36,145 nt of DNA from Leuconostoc inhae KCTC 3774 (GTDB lineage: Bacteria > Bacillota > Bacilli > Lactobacillales > Lactobacillaceae): the NCBI GenBank assembly GCA_000166735.2, contig AEMJ01000005.1, forward strand, positions 1-36,145, written 5' to 3'. The notes beneath the pieces were generated by a model. The model ran no database searches, was not told where the DNA came from, and was given only the letters and a program-made list of their open reading frames with translations. Made by a program: the position numbers and the translations under genes. Below, in pieces: positions 27,362 through 36,040 of this stretch; the first letter of the stretch is position 1; each line of letters begins with the position of its first letter.

Positions 27362-27917
27362 TTATCGTGTATTGTCATACAGCATAATACAATAGAATTC
27401 ACAGTCGTCTGCTTCTTGATTGATATATCGGTGGCCCACTTGTGCATCAAATTTAGCCAATTCTCCCGCTTGAATCGTATGGCTTTCATCGTTAACAACA
27501 ATTGTTAACGCACCCCTTGCTACGATTAGCATTTCAATTGTGTTATCAACATGTGGTTCTGAATATCTTTCTGCCTGACCACTAAGGGAAATCTTGAAAA
27601 TTTCGAAATTATCATTTACAGAGGTATTAAATGTTGCTTGAATCGTGACACCTATATTCTCAGTAGCAATCGGATGTAAATCGGATTGCTTGACAAGTTC
27701 AAAATCAATGCCAGCCTTTAGAAAAAAAATAATTAATAGGAATACCTAAACCACTCGAAATTTTCCAAAGATTATCAATTGATGGTGAAGTTTTGCCAGT
27801 TTCAATATTATGCAGTGTTGGTTTACTGACATCGGTCATTTCTGCAACATTATCTAAAGTCATATTTTTTTCAATACGTACCTTTTTCAAGTTTTCTCCA
27901 ACTCGTTTTCCAATCAT
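27362..27917 (-). CDS. XRE-cupin transcriptional regulator (one frame break)
   Basis: About 184 residues across one break, the typical size of HTH-plus-cupin regulators (PuuR type). The HTH is 'MTLDNVAEMTDVSKPTLHNI' followed by 'ETGKTSPSIDNLWKISSGLG'. The cupin half shows 'YSEPHVDNTIEMLIVARGAL' and 'AGELAKFDAQVGHRYINQEA'. The break lies in the 8-A run 27722-27729 (T8 on the coding strand); removing one base gives 'INYFFLKAGIDFELVKQS'. As literally read the protein stops after the HTH (27705). The start at 27917 is followed in the operon by the efflux gene. The cupin is expected to bind a small-molecule effector. Confidence 0.88.
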
Positions 27918-28141
27918 TAGCGCCCTCTTATTTACTTTATGAAATTAAATTCAATATAATGGAATTATACACACTGAATTTATTTTTGACAAGTTTTTTA
28001 TGAAACAATTAAGTCAATATAAGATGTTGAGCATTTAATCTCATGAAAAATCGTTGCTGGCGAATGAATAAGAAAGCGAGCAATGGCACGAATAGAAAAA
28101 TGAAGTTGAAGTAACATCTCATTTTGTTGTACACTAATGCT

Positions 28142-29659
28142 ATGTTAAAAAAAGATTTCATTTTAATACTTCTAAACTTGCCATTGTTTTGTACGGTGCA
28201 GTTATAGGTTTTTTTACAGGATTAGTAGTTAGTTTATTTAGATTGTCGATTGAAAAATCCTTATCATATTTTCAGTCTTTATATGTGAGTATTGGTCATG
28301 GTAATTTTCAAGCGCTAATCATTGTTATCATATTAAATGTGTTGTGCTTATTTTTCGTATCCTGGTTGTTAAAAAGAGAACCAAATATTTCCGGTTCTGG
28401 CATACCGCAAGTCGAAGGTCTGTTAATGGGCGAATTGACTGTTAAGTGGTGGTCTACGCTTTGGCGTAAATTTGTGGCAGGTATTCTGGCTATTGGTAGT
28501 GGTTTAATGTTAGGGCGAGAGGGGCCATCTATACAATTAGGCGCTTCAATCGGTCAGGGTATTGCAAAATACCGGCAATTGAGCCACAATAAAACAAAAA
28601 GTTTGATTGCAAGTGGCGCAGCCGCAGGCTTATCCGCTGCATTTAATGCACCACTAGCCGGTGTAATGTTTGTATTAGAGGAAGTTTATCACAGTATCTC
28701 ACCATTTGTTTGGGTAGGCGCTTTGACTGGTGCAACAGTTGCTGATTTTGTTTCAACAGTTATGTTTGGTCAGACACCAGTCTTAGCTGTTGGTCATTTA
28801 AATATTTTTCCCGTGAGGTTATATTGGTTACTGTTAATATTTGGTATAGCATTAGGTTTGTTTGGATTTTTATATCAAAAAGTATTGCTGTTTAGTTTGG
28901 CAACGTACGCTAGATTAAAAATACCAAAATATTTTATGGTATCATACCTTTCATGTTATTAATGCCAGTCGGTATTTTTTGGCCAAATCTACTAGGTGGC
29001 GGTAACAGTCTGATTTTATCTTTAAAAGACACACCAATGAATGTTAAGGTGCTTTTAGTGATGCTAATGGTACGATTTATTTTTCTATGATTAGTTATGG
29101 GTCTGGGCTACCAGGTGGTATATTTTTACCTATCCTAACGTTAGGCGCATTGAGCGGTGCCTTGTTTGCCAATTTGTTTGTGTATTTTAATCTCATGCCT
29201 ACGTCTTATATTTTGAATTTTGTTGTTATCGGTATGGCTGGTTATTTTGCTTGTATTGGTAAAGCGCCATTTACAGCAATCATTCTTATTATTGAAATGG
29301 TAGGCAGCATAACTCATATCTTGCCCTTAGCATTAGTCAGTTTAGTTGCGTATTTAATTGTTGACTTACTGAATGGTGCCCCAATTTATGAGTCTCTGCT
29401 GGAAAGATTACTAAAAAGAAGCAAGCAAGGCATGACATCATCTGACATGACCACCATAGAAATATCAGTTTTAGCAGGTGGGATTATGGAAGATCAACAA
29501 ATACGAGACTTGAAATTAGTGCCTAATAGCTTAATTACACTGGTTAAAAGATCTGATAACTTATTAATACCGAAAGGTGATTTAGTTTTACGAGCTGGTG
29601 ATATTATTGACATCAGAATGAGTCAAAGTGACTCAAAAGCTTTCAGGGGTCAATTCTAA
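28142..29659 (+). CDS. ClC family chloride/proton antiporter with RCK_C domain (three frame breaks)
   Basis: About 506 residues over three breaks. Filter motifs are present in order: 'GSGIPQVEG', 'GREGPSIQLGASIGQG' (gating Glu) and 'GSGLPGGIFLPILTLGALSG'. The internal proton glutamate region 'FVLEEVYHSISPF' is kept, so it should be an H+-coupled antiporter, not a channel. The C-terminus (about 430-505) is a TrkA-C/RCK_C domain ('LVPNSLITLVKRSDNLLIPK', 'LRAGDIIDI'). Breaks: the 7-A run 28147-28153 near the start ('MLKKRFHFNTSKLAIV'), the 4-A run 28926-28929 ('KIFYGIIPFMLLMPVG') and the 5-T run 29080-29084 ('VRFIFSMISYGSGLPGG'). Each needs one added base. A strong terminator follows. Confidence 0.92.
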
Positions 29660-29700
29660 CTATCACAACTCATTGAATTTGGGAAATATGTGATTGATAC

Positions 29701-29760
29701 ACGCCCTTATGAAAACAGGTTTATTATTTAAACTGTTTTCATAAGGGCGTTTTTATTTTT
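29701..29760 (+). terminator. Strong intrinsic terminator after the ClC gene
   Basis: A perfect 18-base stem: ACGCCCTTATGAAAACAG (29701-29718) / CTGTTTTCATAAGGGCGT (29733-29750), followed by TTTTATTTTT. Confidence 0.95.
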
Positions 29761-29785
29761 CCAAATCATGGGAAACACAATTATA

Positions 29786-29819
29786 TTTATTTGACTAAAC
29801 AGTCAAATAAATATATACT
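29786..29819 (+). promoter_or_regulatory. TetR promoter with overlapping palindromic operator
   Basis: -35 TTGACT (29791-29796), 17-base spacer, -10 TATACT (29814-29819). A perfect 11-base inverted repeat TTTATTTGACT (29786-29796) / AGTCAAATAAA (29801-29811) with a 4-base centre covers the -35 and most of the spacer. It is a typical TetR autorepression site. Confidence 0.85.
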
Positions 29820-29825
29820 TTGTTT

Positions 29826-30191
29826 ATGGGTAAAAATAAAAGTTTTAACACGAATGATGTTCTCATAAAAATTGCGCAGTTATTCGTGAGTCGAGGGTAC
29901 AACGGCACCTCTCTAGACGATATTGTTGAGAAAACTGGTCTTCTCAGAGGAAGTCTTTATGGGACTTTCGGAAGTAAACTCGGCATGTTTGTCGCCACAT
30001 TGGAACTATGTTTAAAAACAGGAGAAGATGATTTGAAATGGGGATTACTGATAGTAGCGATGCTAGAAGTAACGGCACGAAATAAAAAAGTTTTTGACAT
30101 AGTTGAAACGTGGTATTTAGACAATCAGCATGAAGAAATTGCCAAACAACTGGGGTTTGTGCTGTTAAAAAATAGTGGAATAATGAAATGA
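29826..30191 (+). CDS. Short TetR family regulator, probably leaderless
   Basis: 122 residues from ATG 29826. The N-terminal HTH is standard: 'AQLFVSRGYNGTSLDDIVEK' then 'TGLLRGSLYGTFGSK'. The ligand domain is only about 65 residues, against about 130 in ordinary TetR proteins, yet its last part 'WYLDNQHEEIAKQLGFVLLK' looks like a normal TetR C-terminus, so an internal deletion is possible. There is no ribosome site. The -10 ends at 29819, so transcription should begin at or next to the ATG. The TTG at 29820 would be outside the transcript. It is followed 10 bases later by the PH-domain gene and most likely represses both. Confidence 0.8.
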   Translation: MGKNKSFNTNDVLIKIAQLFVSRGYNGTSLDDIVEKTGLLRGSLYGTFGSKLGMFVATLELCLKTGEDDLKWGLLIVAMLEVTARNKKVFDIVETWYLDNQHEEIAKQLGFVLLKNSGIMK

Positions 30192-30201
30192 GGTAAAGAT
30201 A

Positions 30202-30553
30202 ATGGAAAATAAAATCGAGATAACCAATCAAATGTTAATTGTCATCCCGCAAGGAATAGATAAAATAGCATCGTTTAAATCAAAACTGGAAATTCCTTGG
30301 CAAAATGTAGTTGGTGCTTCAATTGATATGGGTATATTAAATGAAAATAAGGGATTTCGAAATCTTGGAACTGCTTTACCGGGATACTGGGCTGGTAGTT
30401 ATGATAAAAATGGTGAAAAAAGTTTTTTTCAACATAAAAAAAGAGGCTAAACCAATCGTGATTCAGTTGCGTAACGAAAAATTTAACCGCTTGATTCTAG
30501 GAGCAGACAATGCTGAAAAAATTGTCGACGCAATCAACAACAACATAAAATAA
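30202..30553 (+). CDS. Bacterial PH-domain protein (one frame break)
   Basis: About 116 residues across one break, fitting the bacterial Pleckstrin-homology-like family: 'IPWQNVVGASIDMGILNENK', 'TALPGYWAGSYDKNGEKSF' and 'KPIVIQLRNEKFNRLILGAD' followed by 'AEKIVDAINN', the closing helix. The break is in the 7-T run 30423-30429; removing one T gives 'GEKSFFNIKKEAKPIVIQLR'. As literally read it stops at 30450. Function unknown; members are usually small cytoplasmic or membrane-associated proteins. GAGGTAAAG precedes the ATG. Co-transcribed with the TetR gene. Confidence 0.75.
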
Positions 30554-30713
30554 TCATTTGTTTGATCTGCTGAAAGACGAATAACTTAAGGCTAAAGTGG
30601 ATAAACGCTGTTGTGAAATGGCAAGTAGCCTTTTTCAATAACGATATAATTTATTGACAAGTTTGAGTACAACATTTATAATTCACCTACAAATAGTAAG
30701 TTGAGGGAAAAAT

Positions 30714-31330
30714 TTGTTCAATAAAAAATTAGGGGTATTTTCTCTTCGTCTTGGTTTATCTATTGTCGGCACTGTTATAATTGCATTTGGTATTGTCTTA
30801 TTTCGTTTGGCGAACATAGGCATTGATCCGGTTACGGCAGCAGATGTTGGGATATCAGATACATGTCATTGGAACTTGGGGAATTACCAATTGGCGTTTA
30901 ATGCACTGCTGTTTTTAGGCGTGTTGTTCTTTGATAAAACGCAATTTGGTATTGGCACTTTAATCAATATGTCTTTACCTGGATACATTGTCGCTTATTT
31001 CACGCCGAAACTAGCGCCTATAACTATGTCTTGGTTTGGAAATTTTTCTTATTTTGAAAATATATTTTTATTTGTTATTGGCATGCTTCTGTTTTCACTG
31101 GGAATTGGCATATACACGAGCGTCAATCTAGGCGTTTCTCCATACGATGCAATCGCGCCATTGTTTAGTAAGAAAAATGGGCCAGTTACCGCCTGACAAG
31201 ATCTGTTCAAGATTTGTTATTTTTTGTATTAGCTATTATATTTGGTGGACCGCTTGGTATAGGAACGTTTTTAATTGCTACGTTAACTGGCTATATTGTG
31301 CAATACTGGCGTCAGCTATTCAAAAAATAA
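30714..31330 (+). CDS. YczE/YyaS-like membrane protein (one frame break)
   Basis: About 205 residues with five to six membrane helices. 'FGIVLFRLANIGIDPVTAAD' and the later repeat 'LGIGIYTSVNLGVSPYDAIA' show the internally repeated G-x-x-P pattern of YitT/YczE membrane proteins. Start is TTG 30714 after GAGGG. The break is in the 5-A run 31173-31177: one A added gives 'SKKKWASYRLTRSVQDLLFF' and then 'GGPLGIGTFLIATLTGYIVQ' to the stop at 31328-31330. No firm function is known for the family. A terminator follows. Confidence 0.82.
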
Positions 31331-31356
31331 AACGTAATATATAATATAAAAAATGT

Positions 31357-31390
31357 AAAAACGCATAGCTGTTGCAGCTATGCGTTTTAT
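31357..31390 (+). terminator. Intrinsic terminator after the YczE-like gene
   Basis: Stem ACGCATAGCTG (31361-31371) / CAGCTATGCGT (31375-31385), loop TTG, flanked by AAAA and TTTT. Confidence 0.92.
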
Positions 31391-31462
31391 AATTTCAAAA
31401 ATTGTCGATAGTTAATCACCAAAAATGATACGGAATTTTTCTGGTGTGATTGTTCATTTAAT

Positions 31463-31759
31463 CATCTGAGTGTAGTTGTTTTTTCATATGCTACCACTGA
31501 AAATCATAAATTAATTGACCTTCAGAAGCTAACTAAAAAGCGAGTGACATTCAGTTGGGAGTGGATGTATAGCAAATCGTACGACCAAACTGAAGATATG
31601 ATTAGTCAACACAAAATCTTAACTCATCTGGTAAGATTATACGAAGAAGAAGAATTACAACCCATCACAACAAAAACGTACAAGATAATTAATGCCGAAA
31701 ATATGAAGAAAGCACTCACTGTTGTATTAATTATTGCTTTTATTCAAACACTAATGTGA
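31463..31759 (+). pseudogene. Zinc-type alcohol dehydrogenase, C-terminal remnant
   Basis: Coding-like sequence 'KKRVTFSWEWMYSKSYDQTE' then 'DMISQHKILTHLVRLYEEEE' and 'TTKTYKIINAENMKKA' matches the last 70 or so residues of zinc-binding alcohol dehydrogenase/quinone oxidoreductase proteins. The in-frame match begins near 31463 and fades after 31715. The catalytic and Rossmann domains are absent, and a terminator for the previous gene lies just upstream. This is a real truncation, not a single-base error. The 440 bases from here to the LysM gene hold hairpin copy 3 and the LysM promoter. Confidence 0.65.
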
Positions 31760-32035
31760 CTGTTTTTTGTGAGAAGAACGAAAAGGGCAATCAATTGTCT
31801 TTTTTATTTTGGTCTATTTATTTAATTGAAAAGCTAATATTTTTAAAAGAAGTATGTGAAAAGCAAATTACAAAAAATTAACTGAACACGACATGTTTCT
31901 GAAAGACTGGTCTAGGTGGCTACTAGCTAATTGGCTTCATTGGCCTAGTATTCAGTTACTGATATATTTGATCGAACTCATTGTTTCAATTTTTCGTTCC
32001 TTTGAAATGAAACGTTCCAATGACAGTATGTTCAC

Positions 32036-32110
32036 GAGATATAAGTTACAGATCCTTTATGGTTAGTTTTAGGCAATTACTATTAAAGGCTTTGTTTCTT
32101 TTTTGTGTTA
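32036..32110 (+). repeat. Dispersed intergenic hairpin element, copy 3
   Basis: Shares 18 identical bases with copy 2 (CTTTATGGTTAGTTTTAG) and the flank GATATAAG. The 3' arm (ACTATTAAAGGCTTTGTTTC) and 5' arm (ACAGATCCTTTATGGT) still pair in part (CCTTTA with TAAAGG), with T6 after. A CTGAAAGAC at 31899-31907 precedes it, as before copy 2. It separates the dehydrogenase remnant from the LysM gene. Confidence 0.75.
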
Positions 32111-32142
32111 TGTTGATCAATTAATATTATCGAAAAGTTTAT

Positions 32143-32191
32143 CTTAATCTTCTTAAGTTTTTCTTAACAATCTTACGAAATATGTTATAAT
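32143..32191 (+). promoter_or_regulatory. LysM-autolysin promoter with phased CTTAA repeats
   Basis: CTTAA at 32143, 32152 and 32163 and CTTAC at 32172 (starts 9, 11 and 9 bases apart) lead into an extended -10, TGTTATAAT, with the hexamer at 32186-32191. There is no good -35; the last repeats occupy its place. Regularly spaced direct repeats in this position suggest a response regulator that activates transcription. The CTTAAG-N5-CTTAAC pair resembles the reverse complement of CiaR sites. Confidence 0.55.
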
Positions 32192-32226
32192 TTACTTATC
32201 TGTTGATTTTGAAAGTGAGAGAATAT

Positions 32227-33987
32227 ATGAAAAAATATTTGTTAGTGACTGCAGTTGCAGCATCAGTTGTGGGTGGACAGGTAGTTGAAGTTTCTGCGAG
32301 TACCACATACAATGTTAAACCCGGGGATACATTGTATGTCATTGCATTAAAAAATAATTTGAGCGTCAGTGAGATTAAATTAGCTAATCACTTGAACTCC
32401 GATACCATTTATTCTGGTCAAAAGTTAATATTAGGCAAAGCAACATCTTCTAGTACGACCACATCTACAAAAACTACGACAAAGTCGAATAATACATATA
32501 CCGTTAAATCTGGTGATACCTTATCAAAAATTGCTTCAAATCATAATATGAGCCTTTCCCAAATTGCTACTTTGAATCAAATTAGCAATGTTAACGTCCT
32601 TCGTGTTGGACAAGTTCTAAAGATAGCTGGAACGAGCATTTCCACAAATCAAAGTAATGCCAAAACAAGCAGTCCGGAAATTACTACAAGTACAGCAACT
32701 TACACGGTGAAATCTGGTGATACGCTATCAAAAATTGCTAGTTCAAACAAAATGACGTTAGCACAGTTGGCCACGTTAAATAAAATAACAAATGTGAACA
32801 TGCTTCGAGTTGGACAAGTATTGAAAGTAACACGAACAAGCAGTGCAGTACAACCCGTAAAGTCTACTACGACAACAACAGCTAAGGTGAATACAGCGTC
32901 ATATACTGTTAAGTCAGGTGATACCCTATCCAAAATAGCTGCAAACCACCATATGAGCCTCGTTCAAATTGCGGTTTTAAACAAAATTACTAATCTCAAT
33001 GCTATTCGCATTGGACAGATTTTGAAAGTTTCTGGTACTGTTGCTAGTACAAGTCAGTCAGCTCCGTCAGCTTCTAAGCCAACGACCAGCACCAGTACAA
33101 CATATGTGGTTAAATCTGGAGATACGCTTACTGCAATCGCTAACAAAAATGGTGTCACACTGTCAAACTTATTATCTTGGAATAAATTATCACGTGGAGC
33201 CATTATTTATCCTGATCAAAAGTTAACTTTGCAACAAGTTATAAATACAACGACATCAAGTACGACAAGCACAACAACAACTTCAAAGCCAACCACAACC
33301 ACGAATAGTTACAAGGTTAACTCTGGAGAAACCTTGTATGGCATCGCTGCAAAATTAGGCATGAACGTTAATACGTTATTGACTTTAAATGGTTTGAAGT
33401 TGACAAGTACAATTTACGTTGGGCAAGTGTTGAAAATTTCTGGGACAACGACATCAACGGCGACTCCTGTTACATCTGAGATATCAACACCAGTAGCGGG
33501 GAATATCTCGACGGCTGGATTGAGTATCTATCAAGCTGCTTGGCTGAAAACAGCTGTGGCAGATGCAAAAATTGCGACAATTGGGACAGGCGTTTTACCT
33601 TCTATCACTGTCGCTCAAGCCATTCTTGAAAGTGGTTGGGGACAATCAATTTTAACTTCAGCACCTTACTATAACTTGTTTGGCATTAAACAGGGAACTG
33701 GTTGGCAAGGCGCAATTGTTAATATGAAAACTTCTGAGTATGTAAACGGTAAGTGGGTGACGATCTCGGCACCATTCAGAGCTTATAGTTCACAGATGGC
33801 TTCATTTCAGGATCATACGAAATTCTTATTGACGAATAGTCGCTATGCTGGCAATGGTGTCATTAATGCAAAAAATTATGTGAATATGGCGAATGGTTTA
33901 CAGGCAGCTGGATATGCGACTGATCCAACCTATGCTAATAGGCTCATTAATTTAGTTGAGCGATATAATTTGCAATCATTAGATTAG
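32227..33987 (+). CDS. Secreted N-acetylglucosaminidase with six LysM domains (autolysin, GH73)
   Basis: 586 residues from ATG 32227 (ribosome site AGTGAGAGAAT), intact. A signal peptide (1-26, ending 'VEVSAST') precedes six LysM peptidoglycan-binding domains (about 28-71, 93-138, 160-205, 227-272, 294-338 and 361-407), each with the (Y)xVxxGxTL pattern. Thr/Ser-rich linkers join them. The C-terminal glucosaminidase domain (about 430-586) has 'TVAQAILESGWGQS' with the catalytic Glu, plus 'YYNLFGIKQGTGWQG' and 'FRAYSSQMASFQDHTKFL'. It cleaves the glycan strand of peptidoglycan during cell separation. LysM domains 2-4 are close to each other and probably arose by tandem duplication. Confidence 0.95.
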   Translation: MKKYLLVTAVAASVVGGQVVEVSASTTYNVKPGDTLYVIALKNNLSVSEIKLANHLNSDTIYSGQKLILGKATSSSTTTSTKTTTKSNNTYTVKSGDTLSKIASNHNMSLSQIATLNQISNVNVLRVGQVLKIAGTSISTNQSNAKTSSPEITTSTATYTVKSGDTLSKIASSNKMTLAQLATLNKITNVNMLRVGQVLKVTRTSSAVQPVKSTTTTTAKVNTASYTVKSGDTLSKIAANHHMSLVQIAVLNKITNLNAIRIGQILKVSGTVASTSQSAPSASKPTTSTSTTYVVKSGDTLTAIANKNGVTLSNLLSWNKLSRGAIIYPDQKLTLQQVINTTTSSTTSTTTTSKPTTTTNSYKVNSGETLYGIAAKLGMNVNTLLTLNGLKLTSTIYVGQVLKISGTTTSTATPVTSEISTPVAGNISTAGLSIYQAAWLKTAVADAKIATIGTGVLPSITVAQAILESGWGQSILTSAPYYNLFGIKQGTGWQGAIVNMKTSEYVNGKWVTISAPFRAYSSQMASFQDHTKFLLTNSRYAGNGVINAKNYVNMANGLQAAGYATDPTYANRLINLVERYNLQSLD

Positions 33988-34040
33988 ATTGTACTAGTGT
34001 AAAATTGAAGCAAGTTCTCAAATTTCATTCATTAAATCTG

Positions 34041-34069
34041 TTGTAATTAACCAAATTTATCTGTATAAT
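34041..34069 (+). promoter_or_regulatory. Promoter of the PhzF-like gene
   Basis: -35 TTGTAA (34041-34046), 17-base spacer, -10 TATAAT (34064-34069), 45 bases before the start codon. No operator-like repeat seen. Confidence 0.75.
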
Positions 34070-34114
34070 CACTGAAACAAGTAAATTTATAGATAATCAA
34101 AGAGGAAAATAAAA

Positions 34115-34965
34115 ATGGTTGACGTTTATGTTGCAAGTGCTTTTAGCAAGGATAACGTTGGTGGGAACAAAGCTGGACTAGTTTTTGATAGACCTGATTT
34201 GAGTTCAGTTCAAAAAATGGCAATTGCAAAAAAATTAGGCTATGCTGAAACTGCGTTTATAACAAGTTCAAGCGTAGCTGATTTTTGTTTAGAATATTTT
34301 ACACCCACTGAAGAAGTGCCACTTTGTGGTCACGCCACAATAGGCACATTTGCAATTCTGAATTTATTGAATAAATTATCTAAAAATAATTATACAATAG
34401 AGACTAAATCGGGTGTGTTGTCTATTGAAGTTGATCCAGATGGTATGGTATTCATGGCACAAAATACACCAACTTTTTTTAATGAATTATCATTAGATTT
34501 ATTTAATGACTGTTTAGATACTAGTTCAATCAATGATAAACTACCAATTCAGATTGTGTCTACTGGTTTAAGAGACATTATGGTGCCAATAAAATCAACT
34601 AAGCATTTACAACAATTAGATCCTAACTTTAGTGTTATGACAGAATTGAGTAAAGAACAAAACGTCATTGGTGTCCATGCCTTTGCTCTAGAAGAAGGCA
34701 TGGACAACATTACTGCAATTTGTAGAAATTTTGCGCCTCTTTACGACATTGATGAAGAGTCTGCAACAGGAACTTCCAACTGTGCATTAGCTTGTTATCT
34801 CTTTAAATATGTTGAAAAAAATCACAATATATTTTTGAGCAAGGCTATAATCTAAATAGCCCTTCGCGAATAGTTGTTAATTTAAAAACGCATGATGATA
34901 TGATTGATGCAGTTTTTGTTGGAGGTTATGGCTATCTAGTTGAAAAGAAGTCATTATCAGTTTGA
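34115..34965 (+). CDS. PhzF family isomerase/epimerase-like protein (one frame break)
   Basis: About 283 residues across one break. It has the diaminopimelate-epimerase-like fold of PhzF enzymes: 'GGNKAGLV' near the N-terminus, 'YAETAFI' with the catalytic Glu, 'FTPTEEVPLCGHATIGTF', and 'EESATGTSNCALACYLF' in the second half. The break is in the 5-T run 34832-34836; one T added gives 'HNIFFEQGYNLNSPSRIVVN' and the stop at 34963-34965. The AGAGGAAAA site precedes the ATG. Substrate unknown; family members isomerise small metabolites. Confidence 0.88.
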
Positions 34966-35098
34966 TTTTTTATATAAATGTTTGATCACAATTTAAATGT
35001 TGTGCGGAATTTTTTGATTTTGAGCGCTGTGTATTCTAGAATTTTAGGCATATCTACGGTTTGACTTGAAATATTTATATGACGTATAGGGAGATTTT

Positions 35099-35900
35099 AT
35101 GGTACTTAAACAATATAATGGTATTCAATACCAGGATTTAGGTGAAGGAGAGCTAATCTTATTTCTTCATGGTTTATTTTTAGATAAAAATTCTACACAA
35201 ATATTTTTTGAAAGAGATTCACAAATCATTAATTTCAAGCGTATATATTTGGATCTTCCAGGTATGGGTGATTCGGCGATAATTGAAGAGCCTTCTTCTA
35301 ACGCAATATTTAAAAAACTAGTTGCATTCATCGATCATATCATCGGAGAAAAGTCATTTATCGTATATGGACATTCATATGGTGGGTATTTAGCTCAAGC
35401 AATTGCTCATCACTACCAGAATCAGGTAAGCGCAATGTTTTTAACTTGTCCTGTAGTAATTGCTGACGATAATTTAAGAATAACTGAAAAGCACAAAAAT
35501 GAATTTGGCGATGAAATAAAGATTACGACGAATGATGCTTTTTTTCTGACTTTGAAGCAATGAATGTTATGATCAATGAAACAAGTTGGTTAGCATATCA
35601 AGAACTCATTTTACCTGGACTGCAAAAAGCTAATCAGGTATTTATAGGAAAATTGCAAAAAATAGTTATGGGCTATCTTTTGAAAAAGAATTAGATCATT
35701 TTGGTAGTGAAACAAAAATTCAAGTCGTATTGGGAAGATATGATCATATTGTAGGCTATAAACAACAACTTGCATTATTTGTACAAAAAGAAAATGCCGA
35801 TATAACATTACTTTCTTCTGCTGGTCACAATATCATGATAGATCAACCTGACACTATCTATTCTCTATTTAACAAACTAATCAATAACAAAAACCAATAA
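35099..35900 (+). CDS. Alpha/beta hydrolase (two frame breaks)
   Basis: About 267 residues across two breaks. The alpha/beta-hydrolase landmarks are present: the oxyanion 'FLHGLF', 'LDLPGMGDS', the nucleophile elbow 'VYGHSYGGYLA' (Ser), the acid region 'QVVLGRYDHIVGY' (Asp) and the late 'SSAGHNIMIDQPD' (His). Breaks: the 7-T run 35539-35545, where one added T gives 'DAFFSDFEAMNVMINETSW', and the 6-A run 35657-35662, where one added A gives 'LQKNSYGLSFEKELDHFG'. As literally read it stops at 35563, without Asp and His. No signal peptide. The substrate is unknown. Confidence 0.88.
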
Positions 35901-35958
35901 AAATTGGATAATTTCTTATTCTTGACTTAAATATAGTGCAGATTGCGAAATTAAATGG

Positions 35959-36040
35959 CACACTTTGCACAAAAAGATGCAGAGACTTTGATGGTAATTG
36001 TTTAAAACAATCCTAAAGAATCTGCGTTTATTATCTTATG
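35959..36040 (-). repeat. Dispersed intergenic hairpin element, copy 4 (inverted)
   Basis: The only copy on the minus strand. Reading the complement, AAGATAATAAACGCAGATTC, TAGGATTG, then the arm ending TCTCTGCATCTTTTTG and TGCAAAGTG follow the same order as copy 2, including the TGCAAAGTG tail beyond the T run. The stem GCAGA(N)TCTTT/AAAG...TCTGC is partly kept. It lies downstream of the hydrolase and faces it, and would end transcription arriving from the right. I see no gene in the remaining bases to the window end. Confidence 0.65.

Noticed and set aside
31860-32030. Possible insertion-sequence remnant before the LysM gene
   Set aside because: No transposase-like frame or terminal inverted repeats could be found; the only repeat signal is the hairpin family.
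32290-33460. Tandem repeats in the LysM gene as a CRISPR or satellite array
   Set aside because: The repetition is at protein level (six LysM domains with Ser/Thr linkers) and spacing and sequence fit domain duplication.
35061-35090. TTGACT / TATAGG as promoter of the alpha/beta hydrolase
   Set aside because: Spacing is 18, but the implied start of transcription would fall after the GGGAG ribosome site, so the pair cannot serve the gene as annotated.
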